This document shows, one piece after another, positions 26,528-34,915 of a stretch of DNA of 60,485 bases; positions within the stretch are counted from its first letter, which is position 1; each line of letters starts with the position of its first letter. The position numbers and the translations under genes were made by a program. The notes below the pieces were generated by a model. It saw only the letters and a list, made by a program, of their open reading frames with translations. It had not been told where the DNA came from and ran no database searches. Source of the stretch: Acidimicrobiales bacterium (GTDB taxonomy: Bacteria > Actinomycetota > Acidimicrobiia > Acidimicrobiales > Aldehydirespiratoraceae); contig JAJCXZ010000075.1 of the NCBI GenBank assembly GCA_029263175.1, positions 1 to 60,485 on the forward strand, given 5' to 3'.

Positions 26528-26896
26528 GTGACGGACATTCTTCTCGCCACCGATTCTGACTGGCTCACCGACGAGGTCGAGGCCGCGATTGCCGGTGTTC
26601 ACCTGCTGCACCGCGTGCGGGCCGGTGTCGATGTCGTCCCCGCAATCGAACAGGTCGACCCTGCGCTCGTGCTGCTCGATCTACAGATCGGCAACATGGG
26701 AGGCGTCGCCGCGTGTTTGGCCATTCGCCACCGAGAAGAGATGGGCGATCTCGAAGAACGTCCGATCATTCTTCTGCTCGATCGTGAGGTCGACATCTTT
26801 CTGGCCAACGAGTCAGGCGCCGACAGTTACCTCGTAAAGCCGCTCGATCCATTCTCGCTGCTACAAGCAGTCGAGACCACCCTCGCCACGGTCTGA
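26528..26896 (+). CDS. Stand-alone response-regulator receiver domain (CheY-like)
   Basis: A 122-residue receiver with no output domain. The phospho-acceptor is in LVLLDLQIGNMGG, and the conserved lysine is in YLVKPLDPFSLLQAV. The acidic pair near the N-terminus is represented by LLATDSDW. The usual Thr/Ser at the end of strand 4 is not obvious (ILLLDREVD). GTG at 26528 is preceded by TACGAT with a 7-nt gap, suggesting a leaderless transcript. It lies divergent from the STAS gene and just upstream of tRNA-Pro; its kinase and target are not in the window. Confidence 0.82.
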   Translation: MTDILLATDSDWLTDEVEAAIAGVHLLHRVRAGVDVVPAIEQVDPALVLLDLQIGNMGGVAACLAIRHREEMGDLEERPIILLLDREVDIFLANESGADSYLVKPLDPFSLLQAVETTLATV

Positions 26897-26965
26897 CGAT
26901 TCCCGCCCGCTCTGAAACAGAGGAGCCGTCGCCGATCGCAGGCGATACCCTTCGGTTCTGCAATA

Positions 26966-27039
26966 CGGGCAGTGGCGCAGGTTGGTAGCGCGCCTCGTTC
27001 GGGACGAGGAGGTCGTGGGTTCAAATCCCGCCTGCCCGA
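26966..27039 (+). tRNA. tRNA-Pro (anticodon CGG)
   Basis: A 74-nt cloverleaf without CCA. The acceptor stem CGGGCAG pairs with CTGCCCG; the D arm is GCGC/GCGC; the anticodon stem CCTCG/CGAGG encloses TTCGGGA, giving anticodon CGG; the T arm GTGGG/CCCGC encloses TTCAAAT. The discriminator base is A. The 39-bp tandem array starts 3 nt after its 3' end. Confidence 0.95.
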
Positions 27040-27041
27040 CT

Positions 27042-27155
27042 GATAAGCCGGAGGCTCCCTCGTCGGGCCCCCGACAACAAGATAAGCCGGAGGCTCCCTC
27101 GTCGGGCCCCCGACAACAAGATAAGCCGGAGGCTCCCTCGTCGGGCCCCCGACAA
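27042..27155 (+). repeat. Tandem array, 39-bp unit, 2.9 copies, next to tRNA-Pro
   Basis: Units begin at 27042, 27081 and 27120 with GATAAGCCGGAGGCTCCCTC and are identical over their shared length. Each holds two dyads: AGCC-GGA-GGCT and the perfect GTCGGG-CC-CCCGAC. The unit is a multiple of three, so one frame shows a repeated DKPEAPSSGPRQQ, but that frame runs through the tRNA and is not considered coding. Confidence 0.9.
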
Positions 27156-27165
27156 GCGTCTCATC

Positions 27166-27194
27166 CGAACCCTCCGCTTCTTGCGGAGGGTTCG
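27166..27194. terminator. 12-bp hairpin after the tRNA/tandem-repeat unit
   Basis: CGAACCCTCCGC pairs perfectly with GCGGAGGGTTCG around the loop TTCTT. It is followed by GTCAGTTTC, only a weak T-run. Position suggests termination of the tRNA transcript. Confidence 0.65.
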
Positions 27195-27307
27195 TCAGTT
27201 TCGCCGAGCGTGCAGCGGAGGACGGCAGCCACCCGCATGAACTGACGATCGTCTGGCCCCACCGATGCGATCCTAGGGGACTCCGGCCAACAGGTTCGTG
27301 CCGCAGA
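27195..27307. other. Intergenic stretch without recognised feature
   Basis: Between the terminator-like hairpin and the end of the minus-strand membrane gene I see no gene, RNA or repeat. The whole gene-free stretch from 26897 to 27307 is otherwise explained by the tRNA, tandem array and hairpin. Confidence 0.5.
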
Positions 27308-27934
27308 TCAGATGGGAGCCGGGATGTTGCTGGGGCGCCGCGGCGCGGAGAGAAGCGCCGCGACGAGAATGGCGAGACTCAGCAGGTACAGCGGTGGGAA
27401 CCAGAACCAGGCAACCGCGGGAGCGGGCGCACCGACCACCAGCAGAGCGGTGCCAATCCGAGGCCGGGTCTTCTTGGCCCGCACAATTACACCGGAGAGC
27501 AGGACCGCGCTGAGCGCCAGGGCCGACAGCACCCAGTACAGCTCGTTGCGACTATCCGAGTCGCCCGCGGACCCGAGCAACACCAGCAGGGACATACCCG
27601 GCATGACGCCCAGGGCAGCGAGTGCAATGGCGAAGTCGTGACTGTGCCTCCGGATGTAACCGTTCATGATGACGCCCTTTCTGAGCGATTGAGACTGCGC
27701 CCTGACGGCCCGTCGCCAGGCGATATCGGCGGGCGCACCGAGGAGAACACGCACCACAACTTCGAGTTGGTACCGCCGGTGTCCTGTCGAGTGGAGCGCA
27801 ACATCGTTGCCGTGCTCCCAGAGGTCCGACTCGAGTTCGTCCCGGCGATCAGCGGCGGCTGCGGTCGGCAGGTTTCGCGTATAGAGCCGAGCCCACCTGC
27901 GGCAGAGCCAGACACCAGATCCGACCGCGTTCAT
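27308..27934 (-). CDS. PadR-associated membrane protein, HAAS/permease-prefix-like
   Basis: A 208-residue protein with a soluble helical N-terminus (WARLYTRNLPTAAAADRRDE, then LESDLWEHGNDV) that resembles the HAAS-type domain often encoded after PadR genes. Three to four transmembrane helices follow (for example FAIALAALGVMPGMSLLVLL, ELYWVLSALALSAVLLSGVI and LYLLSLAILVAALLS). The ATG at 27934 overlaps the PadR stop (ATGA), so translation is coupled. By family context it may be a membrane partner of the PadR-controlled response. The molecular function is unknown. Confidence 0.7.
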   Translation of the reverse strand: MNAVGSGVWLCRRWARLYTRNLPTAAAADRRDELESDLWEHGNDVALHSTGHRRYQLEVVVRVLLGAPADIAWRRAVRAQSQSLRKGVIMNGYIRRHSHDFAIALAALGVMPGMSLLVLLGSAGDSDSRNELYWVLSALALSAVLLSGVIVRAKKTRPRIGTALLVVGAPAPAVAWFWFPPLYLLSLAILVAALLSAPRRPSNIPAPI

Positions 27935-28281
27935 GCCGGACTCACTCGCGGCGCAGCCGACGACTCCGGGGCGGTTTGACCGTCAACGATCGCGACCTGA
28001 CCGAGCCCGGTGATCCGGTAGAGCCGACGGCGCGGCCTTCCCGCCACCGTCGCGATGTCAGGATCTTCCCACTCTTGCTCGAGCAAACCCGCGTCGGCGA
28101 GACGTCCCAACGCTTTGTAGAGCGTGCCATGGGCCGTGAGTTGCCGAGCACCCTTGTGCTCAGCAAGTTGCCGCGCGAGCCCGTAGCCGTGCAACCAAGG
28201 GTCGGTGGAGTTCAGCGCAGATGCAAAGACCGCGAGGATGTCGAGTTCGAGCGGGAGGAGAACGCCTGGCTTACGTCGCAT
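27931..28281 (-). CDS. PadR-family transcriptional regulator
   Basis: A 116-residue winged-helix regulator. PadR features are LPLELDILAVFASAL, the YGLARQL helix, the LTAHGTLYKALGRLADAGLL recognition-helix and wing region and the RRRLYRITGLGQ segment. The PadR core is short and lacks the long C-terminal dimerisation helix pair, which fits the small class I type. A near-consensus promoter ends 7 nt before the ATG at 28281, so the mRNA is probably leaderless. The gene overlaps the downstream membrane protein by four bases. Confidence 0.87.
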   Translation of the reverse strand: MRRKPGVLLPLELDILAVFASALNSTDPWLHGYGLARQLAEHKGARQLTAHGTLYKALGRLADAGLLEQEWEDPDIATVAGRPRRRLYRITGLGQVAIVDGQTAPESSAAPRVSPA

Positions 28282-28288
28282 GCCTTCA

Positions 28289-28317
28289 TTAATAGGAAGC
28301 TATGATCTCATTGTCAA
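28289..28317 (-). promoter_or_regulatory. Consensus-like promoter of the padR operon
   Basis: On the minus strand TTGACA (28317-28312) and TATTAA (28294-28289) are separated by exactly 17 bp. The -10 is 7 nt from the ATG, so transcription should start at or next to the start codon. An ATAG-CTTC-CTAT dyad between the boxes could be the PadR operator. Confidence 0.75.
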
Positions 28318-28429
28318 GCGCGGCCACCGCACTAGCGTCCAGACATGGAGTGCGCTCCCCTCTCGATCCGAGCAACCAAACAGGCGGCCGTCGTCGAGAT
28401 GATGCGATCAGCCGATGCTGGACCGGTCG

Positions 28430-29683
28430 CTAGTCGAGTGACCCAGCCGGTATCACTGCTCGACTCCAGCCGAGGCCGATCGCGGCCAGCACTGCGCCAC
28501 AACCCATGCCAAGGGAGAGCGGCGTCGTGGTGCCGTCGAACGCCCGGTCGAACACCGATCCGAGCGCGGCGCCGAAGATCATCGGAATCATGCCGAAGAT
28601 CGCTGCTGCTGTGCCCGCGACATCGCCGAGGGGGCGCATTGCCGCGGCGTTGATGTTGGGGATCAGGAGTTGCTGACACCCGATCACCAAACTCACGCAG
28701 ACAAAGAAGAGCCAGAAGGGTGGATCGCCATTCGTGGTGAGCGAGACGACGATGAAGATCCCGACAGCAACCGCGAGGGCAGGAATGGCGCGACGCATCA
28801 TGTTGCTGAGCCCAACGCTCACGACGAGCTGACGGTTGGCCAGCATCACGCCTGCCATGAGGAGCGCAATGGCAGCGAAGATCGCGGGGAACCAGTCGGC
28901 TAGACCGAACACCTCATCGATGATGATCTCTGAGCTTCCGAGGTACGTCATGAACGACGCGAAGAGGCCGACGGTGGCGAGGAGGTAGCCATACGTGCCG
29001 GGCGTGGTGAAGATCACCTTCAGCGCGCGGCGGAACTCGGCCCACGAGTCGTCCACCGGTTTCGGCTCGTGGCGCATCGTGGGTGGAAGCCGTGTCGTGA
29101 GGACGAAGACCGCACCGGCGTAGACAGCGCAGGCGACGAACACGAACTCCCAGCTGCTGACGGCAACGATCCCGGCACCCAGTGCGGGGGCAAGCGTCGG
29201 AACGATCGTGAACACGGCCATGATCGTCGACATCTGCTTCGCCATCTCAGAGCCCTCGAACGAGTCGCGCACCATCGCGAGGGCGGCCACTCGAGGTCCG
29301 GCAGTGGCCATGCCCCAGATGAAGCGGGCGACGAGCATCATCTCGAGATTGGGCGCGAGAGCTGCGCCCAACGCACCGATGATGTACAACGCAAGACCGC
29401 CCCACAGCACGGGACGCCTTCCGTACCGGTCGGCGAGGAACCCCGCTGGCAGCAACGCGATGCCTTGCCCCATGAGGAACACGGTGATCAGGCTGGCAAC
29501 GGCCGTCGAATCCATCTCGAGGTCGAGGCCAGCTCGGATCTCGGGAAACGCCGGAAGCATCATGTCGATGGCCAGGGCGGTACCGGCCATCACCATCGAC
29601 AGGGTGAATGTGAAGCCGGCTCGTCCTGGTTCGAATCTGGAACTTCGCGTCGGCGCGCTCGTCCTGGTGGAAGTGTCAGTCAT
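28430..29683 (-). CDS. Major facilitator superfamily drug transporter (Bcr/CflA-like)
   Basis: A 417-residue inner-membrane protein with about 12 predicted transmembrane helices. The family signature between helices 2 and 3 is present as GFLADRYGRRPVLWGG, and helix 1 contains ALAIDMMLPAFPEI, typical of the Bcr/CflA multidrug group. The N-terminal tail is Ser/Thr-rich and cytoplasmic. It probably exports small hydrophobic molecules by proton antiport, but the substrate cannot be read from sequence. The ATG at 29683 has neither a clear Shine-Dalgarno sequence nor a TAnnnT box. Confidence 0.85.
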   Translation of the reverse strand: MTDTSTRTSAPTRSSRFEPGRAGFTFTLSMVMAGTALAIDMMLPAFPEIRAGLDLEMDSTAVASLITVFLMGQGIALLPAGFLADRYGRRPVLWGGLALYIIGALGAALAPNLEMMLVARFIWGMATAGPRVAALAMVRDSFEGSEMAKQMSTIMAVFTIVPTLAPALGAGIVAVSSWEFVFVACAVYAGAVFVLTTRLPPTMRHEPKPVDDSWAEFRRALKVIFTTPGTYGYLLATVGLFASFMTYLGSSEIIIDEVFGLADWFPAIFAAIALLMAGVMLANRQLVVSVGLSNMMRRAIPALAVAVGIFIVVSLTTNGDPPFWLFFVCVSLVIGCQQLLIPNINAAAMRPLGDVAGTAAAIFGMIPMIFGAALGSVFDRAFDGTTTPLSLGMGCGAVLAAIGLGWSRAVIPAGSLD

Positions 29684-29840
29684 AGAATTGTTCGTCGGAG
29701 CGTACGGCGGCGGCGGCCGCAGGCCCCCATCAGTGTCCGACTACGCTCGCGGCGGACGGAATGCGTGTCGCCCGGAGCCGCTCGTTCTGGGTCGGCCGGC
29801 CATAGTCCATTCGGCCTAACAAGATGATCCTGGTGGCCGA

Positions 29841-31850
29841 TTGAAGCCCGTGCTGCGAGAGGGACCAACCGCGAGACGCGGCGACATTCAGGGGTTGCGC
29901 GCGGTCGCCGTGGTCATCGTCGTGCTGTACCACGCAGACGCGGGATTCGGCGGTGGCTTTGTCGGGGTGGATGTCTTCTTCGTCATCTCTGGCTACGTGA
30001 TCGCCAGGAGTCTGCTCACCGAGCTCAACAGCACCGGATCCATCGATCTGAAGCGGTTTTACCTGCGACGCGTGCGCCGCCTCCTGCCGGCCCTGGCGAT
30101 CATGCTCGGAGCGGTGTTGGTCGCGGCCAGCTATCTGTCGCCGATCGGTGGTCAGCGGTCAACCGCAATCACCGGTGTGGCGGCCGCCCTCTTCAACGCC
30201 AACCACTATCTCGCCACGCTGAAAGCCGGCTACTTCGACGTGGCGCTGGAGTCGAACGCTCTGCTCCACACGTGGTCGCTCTCCATCGAGGAACAGTTCT
30301 ACTTCGTTTTTCCCGCGCTACTCCTCGTCGGTTGGCGGCTCCGCCTTCCCGGCCGACGCATCACGTCACCAATCGGCGGATTGTGGACGATCCTCGGCAC
30401 AGCGGCAGCAGCTTCGCTCGGACTCACGCTCTTCCTCGTCTACCTCTCCGGCCGCGGTTCAAGCGATGCGTTCTACCTCGCGCCGGCGCGGGCATGGGAG
30501 TTCATCGCCGGCGCGGTCATCGCCTTGGCAGCGACTCGGCTACAACGGATCGCGCCGCTTCCCGGGGCAGTCCTGACATTCAGCGGTGCGGGACTCGTGC
30601 TGTGGGCGACATTCAGCTTTGACGCCGACACAGTGTTCCCGGGTCTGGCCGTGATGCTCCCGGTCGCCGGCAGTGTGCTCTTGATCGCCGGCGGCGAGGT
30701 CGCGCCGACAACGCCCATCACCCGGCTGCTGGCGTGGAGACCGCTCCGGTACATCGGTGATCTCTCGTACAGCTGGTACCTCTGGCATTGGCCGGCAATC
30801 GTCTTCGCTCGAGCCTGGTTCCCAACCTTCGAGTCGGCCGCACTCTTCGGTGCCGCGGCGTCACTCGCTCCCGCGATCTTGTCGTATCACTTCGTCGAGG
30901 AGTCGTTCAGACACGAACCGAGTGTCACCACCCGCCAGACGCTTCGCTTGGCCAGCGCATCCATCACCCTTCCCCTGATTGCCTCGATTGCCGTACTCGT
31001 TTCAATGGCCGCGGTCCAGCAGCGCGACCATCTCGAACCGTTCGACCGTCACGGCGATTTCCTGCTGGGCTGCGACAGTCGCGTACCGCTCGGCCAGCGC
31101 GGGGAGTCCGAGTGTGAGACGCGCCTCGACGGGGCGATCGGCACCGCTGTCCTCATCGGAGACTCTCAGGCCGGCCAACTCACCGAAGGCTTCCTGGACG
31201 CGTTCGGCGCCCACGAATACTCAACCACGCTCGCCACGTCGAGCAATTGTCCGTTCGTCGACTTGATCGTTGTTGACGGCACTGACGGCTCAGAGGCGTG
31301 CCACGACTTCGTGACGGGGACAGTTGCCGCCCTCGTCGAGGCGCCGCCCGATGTCGTGGTGCTCGCAACCGACACCAAGCGATACCTCGATCGACATCCA
31401 CGGCTGATCGACCCCGCGACCGGGGAGATGGTGACCGAGACGGCCGACGCTTGGGAAGCGGCGTTCCTCCGGGTCGTCGAACCGTTGGCCGACGCAGGGA
31501 TCGAAGTCATCCTCGTTCATCCCATCCCCCGGTACGGCAGCTGGGACCCCCGGGGGTGTGCGGTTGCCATCTGGGAATGGGCGCCGAAACGTTGCCAACC
31601 GGAGCAGTCCGTTGTGGCAGCGCGCGCCGCTACAAAAGCTGCGCTGTTGATAGAAGCCAGGGTCGTGGCGACAGCGGAAGTGATCGCCATCGATCCGTTC
31701 CCGCTGCTCTGTGACGAAGGGCGCTGTCGAACCCGCGACGCCGACGGCTGGATCATGCGCGACTACGGCCACATCTCGGTGGCCAAGAGCCTCGAGTTCG
31801 CCGCCGTATTCGAGGACACAATCGCGGGCATCGTGATCGACGCGTCCTAG
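29841..31850 (+). CDS. Acyltransferase-3 (OafA/YrhL) fused to a C-terminal SGNH domain
   Basis: A 669-residue protein that probably O-acetylates a cell-surface polysaccharide. The N-terminal membrane part (about 1-380) has GDIQGLRAVAVVIVVLYHAD with the conserved Arg/His, GGFVGVDVFFVISGYVI and HTWSLSIEEQFYFVFP. The extracytoplasmic SGNH domain has the block I serine in LIGDSQAGQL and the block V Asp/His in MRDYGHISV. The start is uncertain: TTG at 29841 or GTG at 29850. Its stop overlaps the stop of the convergent ltrA-like gene in a shared CTAG. Confidence 0.88.
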   Translation: MKPVLREGPTARRGDIQGLRAVAVVIVVLYHADAGFGGGFVGVDVFFVISGYVIARSLLTELNSTGSIDLKRFYLRRVRRLLPALAIMLGAVLVAASYLSPIGGQRSTAITGVAAALFNANHYLATLKAGYFDVALESNALLHTWSLSIEEQFYFVFPALLLVGWRLRLPGRRITSPIGGLWTILGTAAAASLGLTLFLVYLSGRGSSDAFYLAPARAWEFIAGAVIALAATRLQRIAPLPGAVLTFSGAGLVLWATFSFDADTVFPGLAVMLPVAGSVLLIAGGEVAPTTPITRLLAWRPLRYIGDLSYSWYLWHWPAIVFARAWFPTFESAALFGAAASLAPAILSYHFVEESFRHEPSVTTRQTLRLASASITLPLIASIAVLVSMAAVQQRDHLEPFDRHGDFLLGCDSRVPLGQRGESECETRLDGAIGTAVLIGDSQAGQLTEGFLDAFGAHEYSTTLATSSNCPFVDLIVVDGTDGSEACHDFVTGTVAALVEAPPDVVVLATDTKRYLDRHPRLIDPATGEMVTETADAWEAAFLRVVEPLADAGIEVILVHPIPRYGSWDPRGCAVAIWEWAPKRCQPEQSVVAARAATKAALLIEARVVATAEVIAIDPFPLLCDEGRCRTRDADGWIMRDYGHISVAKSLEFAAVFEDTIAGIVIDAS

Positions 31851-33022
31851 TTCGTCAGCCGTTCGACCCGCCGACCTTCGAAGACAAGGGCGACGAGAAT
31901 GATCAGGTCGATGGCGACGATCAGCCAGAGGCCATCAATGGTGGACCCGCCCAGCAGCAGAGCCGCCAGCGCCGCCATGGCGAGGGCCCGCTCGGGAGGA
32001 AAGACACGGAAGGCACGAAGCACCGCGGCCTCGATCCCCCCGAAAAACATCACGAGTCCGACCAGCAACATGACTCTGAACTCGAGATCGAGGTCACTGC
32101 TCGGATGAAGGGTGATCTCTTCCAGCGCCGCCGCCGACACGATCACTCCACCCACGATCAGCGCGTGCAAGTACGTGTACACGTCGCGCGCATAGCGGCT
32201 CTTGTCCGGCCCGTGGAGTTGGCTGAACCGGTGCTCGAACACGCGCTGCGGCCGATCGAAGTAGGCCCACCACAGCAGCGCGGCGAACATCCCAGCGGCG
32301 ATCAACGACCCGATCGTGTCAGCGGGAAGACCTTCCTCTTCGCTCAGGGCACCAAGCACCGGGACGGCGATGGCGACGATCACCTCGCCCAAGGCAATGA
32401 TGATGATGAGACCGTGGCGTTCGGCGAAGTGGCCGGGGCGCACGACCCAATCGCCACCGCCCGCCTTCACCGTGCCGTACGCCACGATGGCAATTCCCGC
32501 GACCCATAGCACGATCCGTGAGGTCTCATCCTCGAGCGCCGCACCCGCAAGGAACGCTGCCATCGCGATGAGATTGGGGCGAGCATAGAGAATCGTCGAC
32601 TTCCACTCATCGGAGCCAACGGGATGGGCGATCATCATCATCACCAGCCCCATGGCGAGTATGACCACCACGGAGCCGGCGAACAACCAACCACCATCAC
32701 CAAGAGCCGTGGTCGTTGCCGCGGCCATCGGAATCGATGCGACAGTGGCGATGAGAACCACCCGTTGGACATGTCGTGAATGAGCGGACACTGCGTTGGC
32801 TGACCAGGTGAACTGGGTCCATGGCAGCCAAAGCATCCAGAAGATCAACCCGACCTTGAGCATTCCTTCGACATCCGGATGATGAACCAGGTGCGAGACG
32901 AGCTGCGAGAACGCGAAGACAAACGCGAGATCGAAGAACAGCTCCACCGGGTTCGCGGTGAAGTCTTCCGACGGGTCCGGACGATCGATCCATCCCCGCT
33001 TGGCCTTTGCACTTATCCCCAT
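31847..33022 (-). CDS. Low-temperature-requirement protein A (LtrA) family membrane protein
   Basis: A 391-residue protein with about 10 hydrophobic helices. The family N-terminus is visible: VELFFDLAFVFAFSQLV followed by the FWMLWLPWTQFTWSANA block. Further segments are ERHGLIIIIALGEVIVAIAV and YTYLHALIVGGVIVSA. LtrA was named from a cold-sensitive Listeria mutant and its role remains unknown. ATG at 33022 has an excellent -10 (TACAAT) 6 nt upstream, so the mRNA is likely leaderless. It is divergent from an amidase gene. Confidence 0.87.
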   Translation of the reverse strand: MGISAKAKRGWIDRPDPSEDFTANPVELFFDLAFVFAFSQLVSHLVHHPDVEGMLKVGLIFWMLWLPWTQFTWSANAVSAHSRHVQRVVLIATVASIPMAAATTTALGDGGWLFAGSVVVILAMGLVMMMIAHPVGSDEWKSTILYARPNLIAMAAFLAGAALEDETSRIVLWVAGIAIVAYGTVKAGGGDWVVRPGHFAERHGLIIIIALGEVIVAIAVPVLGALSEEEGLPADTIGSLIAAGMFAALLWWAYFDRPQRVFEHRFSQLHGPDKSRYARDVYTYLHALIVGGVIVSAAALEEITLHPSSDLDLEFRVMLLVGLVMFFGGIEAAVLRAFRVFPPERALAMAALAALLLGGSTIDGLWLIVAIDLIILVALVFEGRRVERLTN

Positions 33023-33028
33023 CGCCGG

Positions 33029-33034
33029 ATTGTA
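33029..33034 (-). promoter_or_regulatory. -10 box of the ltrA-like gene
   Basis: TACAAT, one mismatch from the sigma-70 consensus, lies 6 nt from the ATG at 33022. No clear -35 is visible at the expected spacing. Confidence 0.55.
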
Positions 33035-33098
33035 GGCCCGGCCGATCGCGAGGTCGTGGCCGTGCCGGGCTGCTCGGCGACGTGCGATACTCCCCGAC

Positions 33099-34517
33099 GT
33101 GCTGAACAAGATCATTTCGCAGTCCGCGGTCGACATCGCATCCCGAACCCGGACCGGGTCGCTCTCTGCTCGGGAGGTCGTCGAGGCGCATCTCGATCGA
33201 ATCGACGAGGTGAATGGCACCATCAACGCCATCGTCGCCGCCCGCTCCCGTGAGGATGTGCTGGCCGATGCCGACGCTGCCGATGCGCTGCCCGCTGATC
33301 AACGAGGGGCCCTGCACGGACTTCCCGTTGCGGTGAAGGACCTCCAAAACGTCGCCGGCCTGCCGACGCGGGCCGGTTCGCTCACCACATCCGACGAACC
33401 CGCTGCCAGCGATGGGCTCGTCGCGGCGCGGCTGAAGGCTGCCGGCGCAATCATCGTCGGCAAGACGAACACTCCAGAGTTCGGTACGGGCTGCCACACG
33501 TTCAACGAGGTCTACGGCACCACGAGCAATCCGTGGGACCCATCTCGGGTTGCCGGCGGTTCGTCTGGTGGTGCCGCAGCTGCGCTCGCTTCTCGGATGC
33601 TGCCGATTGCCGATGGGTCCGACCTGGGCGGTTCGCTGCGCAATCCTGCCGCATTCTGTGGTGTTGTCGGGCTGCGGCCTTCGATCGGACGGGTCCCCCT
33701 TGACCCCGCCCTCCTCGACAAGTCGGCATGGTTCCGGCGGTTCGGAGTGGAGGGACCCATGGGCCGCAACGTCGCGGACACCGCCCTGCTCCTCTCCGTG
33801 CTCGCCGGTCCGTCAGCCGACGACATCGTGAGCCTGCCGGATGACCCGGCCATCTACGCCGAGCCTCTCCCCACCACAACAATCGCCACGATCGGGTGGG
33901 CGGGGGATCTCGGCTTGCTGACGTGTGACAACGACCCGCTCGAGTTCGCCAAGGCCGCCGCCGGTCGAGTCGTCGACGTCGGCGGCTCGATGATCGAGAT
34001 CGCTCCCGACTTCTCGGTGGCCGAAGAGATATTCCGAGTCTTCCGTGGCCTCGGCTATCGACAGACCGGGCAACGACTCTCTCCCAGTCAGTTGTCGATG
34101 ACAAAGTTGACCGTGCAAGAGAACATCGAGTTCGGGCTTTCGCTCGACCTCGATCGGGTCATGCGTGCCGCCGAGCTTCGTTCTCAGCTCCACCGATCAG
34201 TGGCTCGAGCCTTCGAACAAGTCGACGTGATCGCTCTACCGACCACACAGGTGGTGCCGTTCCCGGTAGAGGTCGAGTACCCAACAGAAGTGGCGGGCAA
34301 GCAGATCGACGACTACCTGGGCTGGATGATGTCGAACTGTGTCATCACCGCCACCGGCTGCCCGGCCATCTCAATCCCGTCCGGATTCACCGAGGAGGGC
34401 CTCCCGACAGGGCTGCAGCTCGTCGCACCGATCGGGCAAGAGCGTCGGCTGCTCGAGATTGCCTCAGCCGTTGAAGCTGCCAATCCGCATTGGCACGAGG
34501 TGCCTGACCTCGGCTAG
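33099..34517 (+). CDS. Amidase signature family enzyme
   Basis: A 472-residue amide hydrolase of the GatA/acetamidase family. The Ser-cisSer-Lys triad is visible: Lys in GLPVAVKDLQN (about residue 80), the GGSSGGAAAAL stretch with cis-Ser (about 155) and the nucleophilic Ser in GSDLGGSLRNPAAFCG (about 180). There is no signal peptide. It is not in an operon with gatB or gatC, so a catabolic amidase is more likely than a tRNA amidotransferase subunit. GTG at 33099 is preceded by GATACT with a 7-nt gap. The substrate is unknown. Confidence 0.9.
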   Translation: MLNKIISQSAVDIASRTRTGSLSAREVVEAHLDRIDEVNGTINAIVAARSREDVLADADAADALPADQRGALHGLPVAVKDLQNVAGLPTRAGSLTTSDEPAASDGLVAARLKAAGAIIVGKTNTPEFGTGCHTFNEVYGTTSNPWDPSRVAGGSSGGAAAALASRMLPIADGSDLGGSLRNPAAFCGVVGLRPSIGRVPLDPALLDKSAWFRRFGVEGPMGRNVADTALLLSVLAGPSADDIVSLPDDPAIYAEPLPTTTIATIGWAGDLGLLTCDNDPLEFAKAAAGRVVDVGGSMIEIAPDFSVAEEIFRVFRGLGYRQTGQRLSPSQLSMTKLTVQENIEFGLSLDLDRVMRAAELRSQLHRSVARAFEQVDVIALPTTQVVPFPVEVEYPTEVAGKQIDDYLGWMMSNCVITATGCPAISIPSGFTEEGLPTGLQLVAPIGQERRLLEIASAVEAANPHWHEVPDLG

Positions 34518-34861
34518 CTGAGCAGCGCTGGGTCGCGGTCGATGGGACGAGTGATCGTCGACGGGTCCTCGTCGAACCCGATCACGATGCGGTAGCCGGC
34601 GGACTCTTCTCGATGCACCTGGCGCGCCTCGTCGCCCCGCAGCGTCGCGCCCGCGACCAGCGTGCAGGTCTGGCCGGTGTCGCGCTCGGTGACGGTGAGC
34701 TCGCCGCTGACCAGATACACGGTGGTCTGAAAGTCGTGCCAGTGAAAGTCGTTGTTGACCTCACCGACATCGAAGGTCAGCACGTGTTGACCGGCGGCCT
34801 CCGCCAGCGCGATCGCCTCCTCTTCGGTGCGGAACTGCTCGTATTTCGTGGTGAACGGCAT
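34514..34861 (-). CDS. Small cupin-fold protein
   Basis: A 115-residue single beta-barrel protein. The first cupin motif is represented by NDFHWHDFQTTVYLVSGEL and the second by ARQVHREESAGYRIVIGF. The two His before the Glu-rich strand could hold a metal. The ATG at 34861 has GGAG 7 nt upstream, which favours it over the in-frame ATG at 34888. Its end overlaps that of the convergent amidase gene by four bases. The ligand and reaction are unknown. Confidence 0.78.
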   Translation of the reverse strand: MPFTTKYEQFRTEEEAIALAEAAGQHVLTFDVGEVNNDFHWHDFQTTVYLVSGELTVTERDTGQTCTLVAGATLRGDEARQVHREESAGYRIVIGFDEDPSTITRPIDRDPALLS

Positions 34862-34915
34862 GGCTGACTCCGTTTTGGTCGTTGGCACGATCGTAGCGAA
34901 CTACGGTCGTGAGCT

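Noticed and set aside
27042-27155. CRISPR array
   Set aside because: Units are directly adjacent with no spacers, only 2.9 copies, and there are no cas genes.
26982-27245. Open frame with three copies of a 13-residue repeat (DKPEAPSSGPRQQ)
   Set aside because: It runs through tRNA-Pro and a 39-bp tandem repeat; because 39 is divisible by 3 the frame stays open automatically. No start signal.
29841-31850. O-antigen or polysaccharide gene cluster
   Set aside because: Only one acyltransferase is present and its neighbours are a transporter and LtrA; there are no glycosyltransferases or sugar-nucleotide genes.
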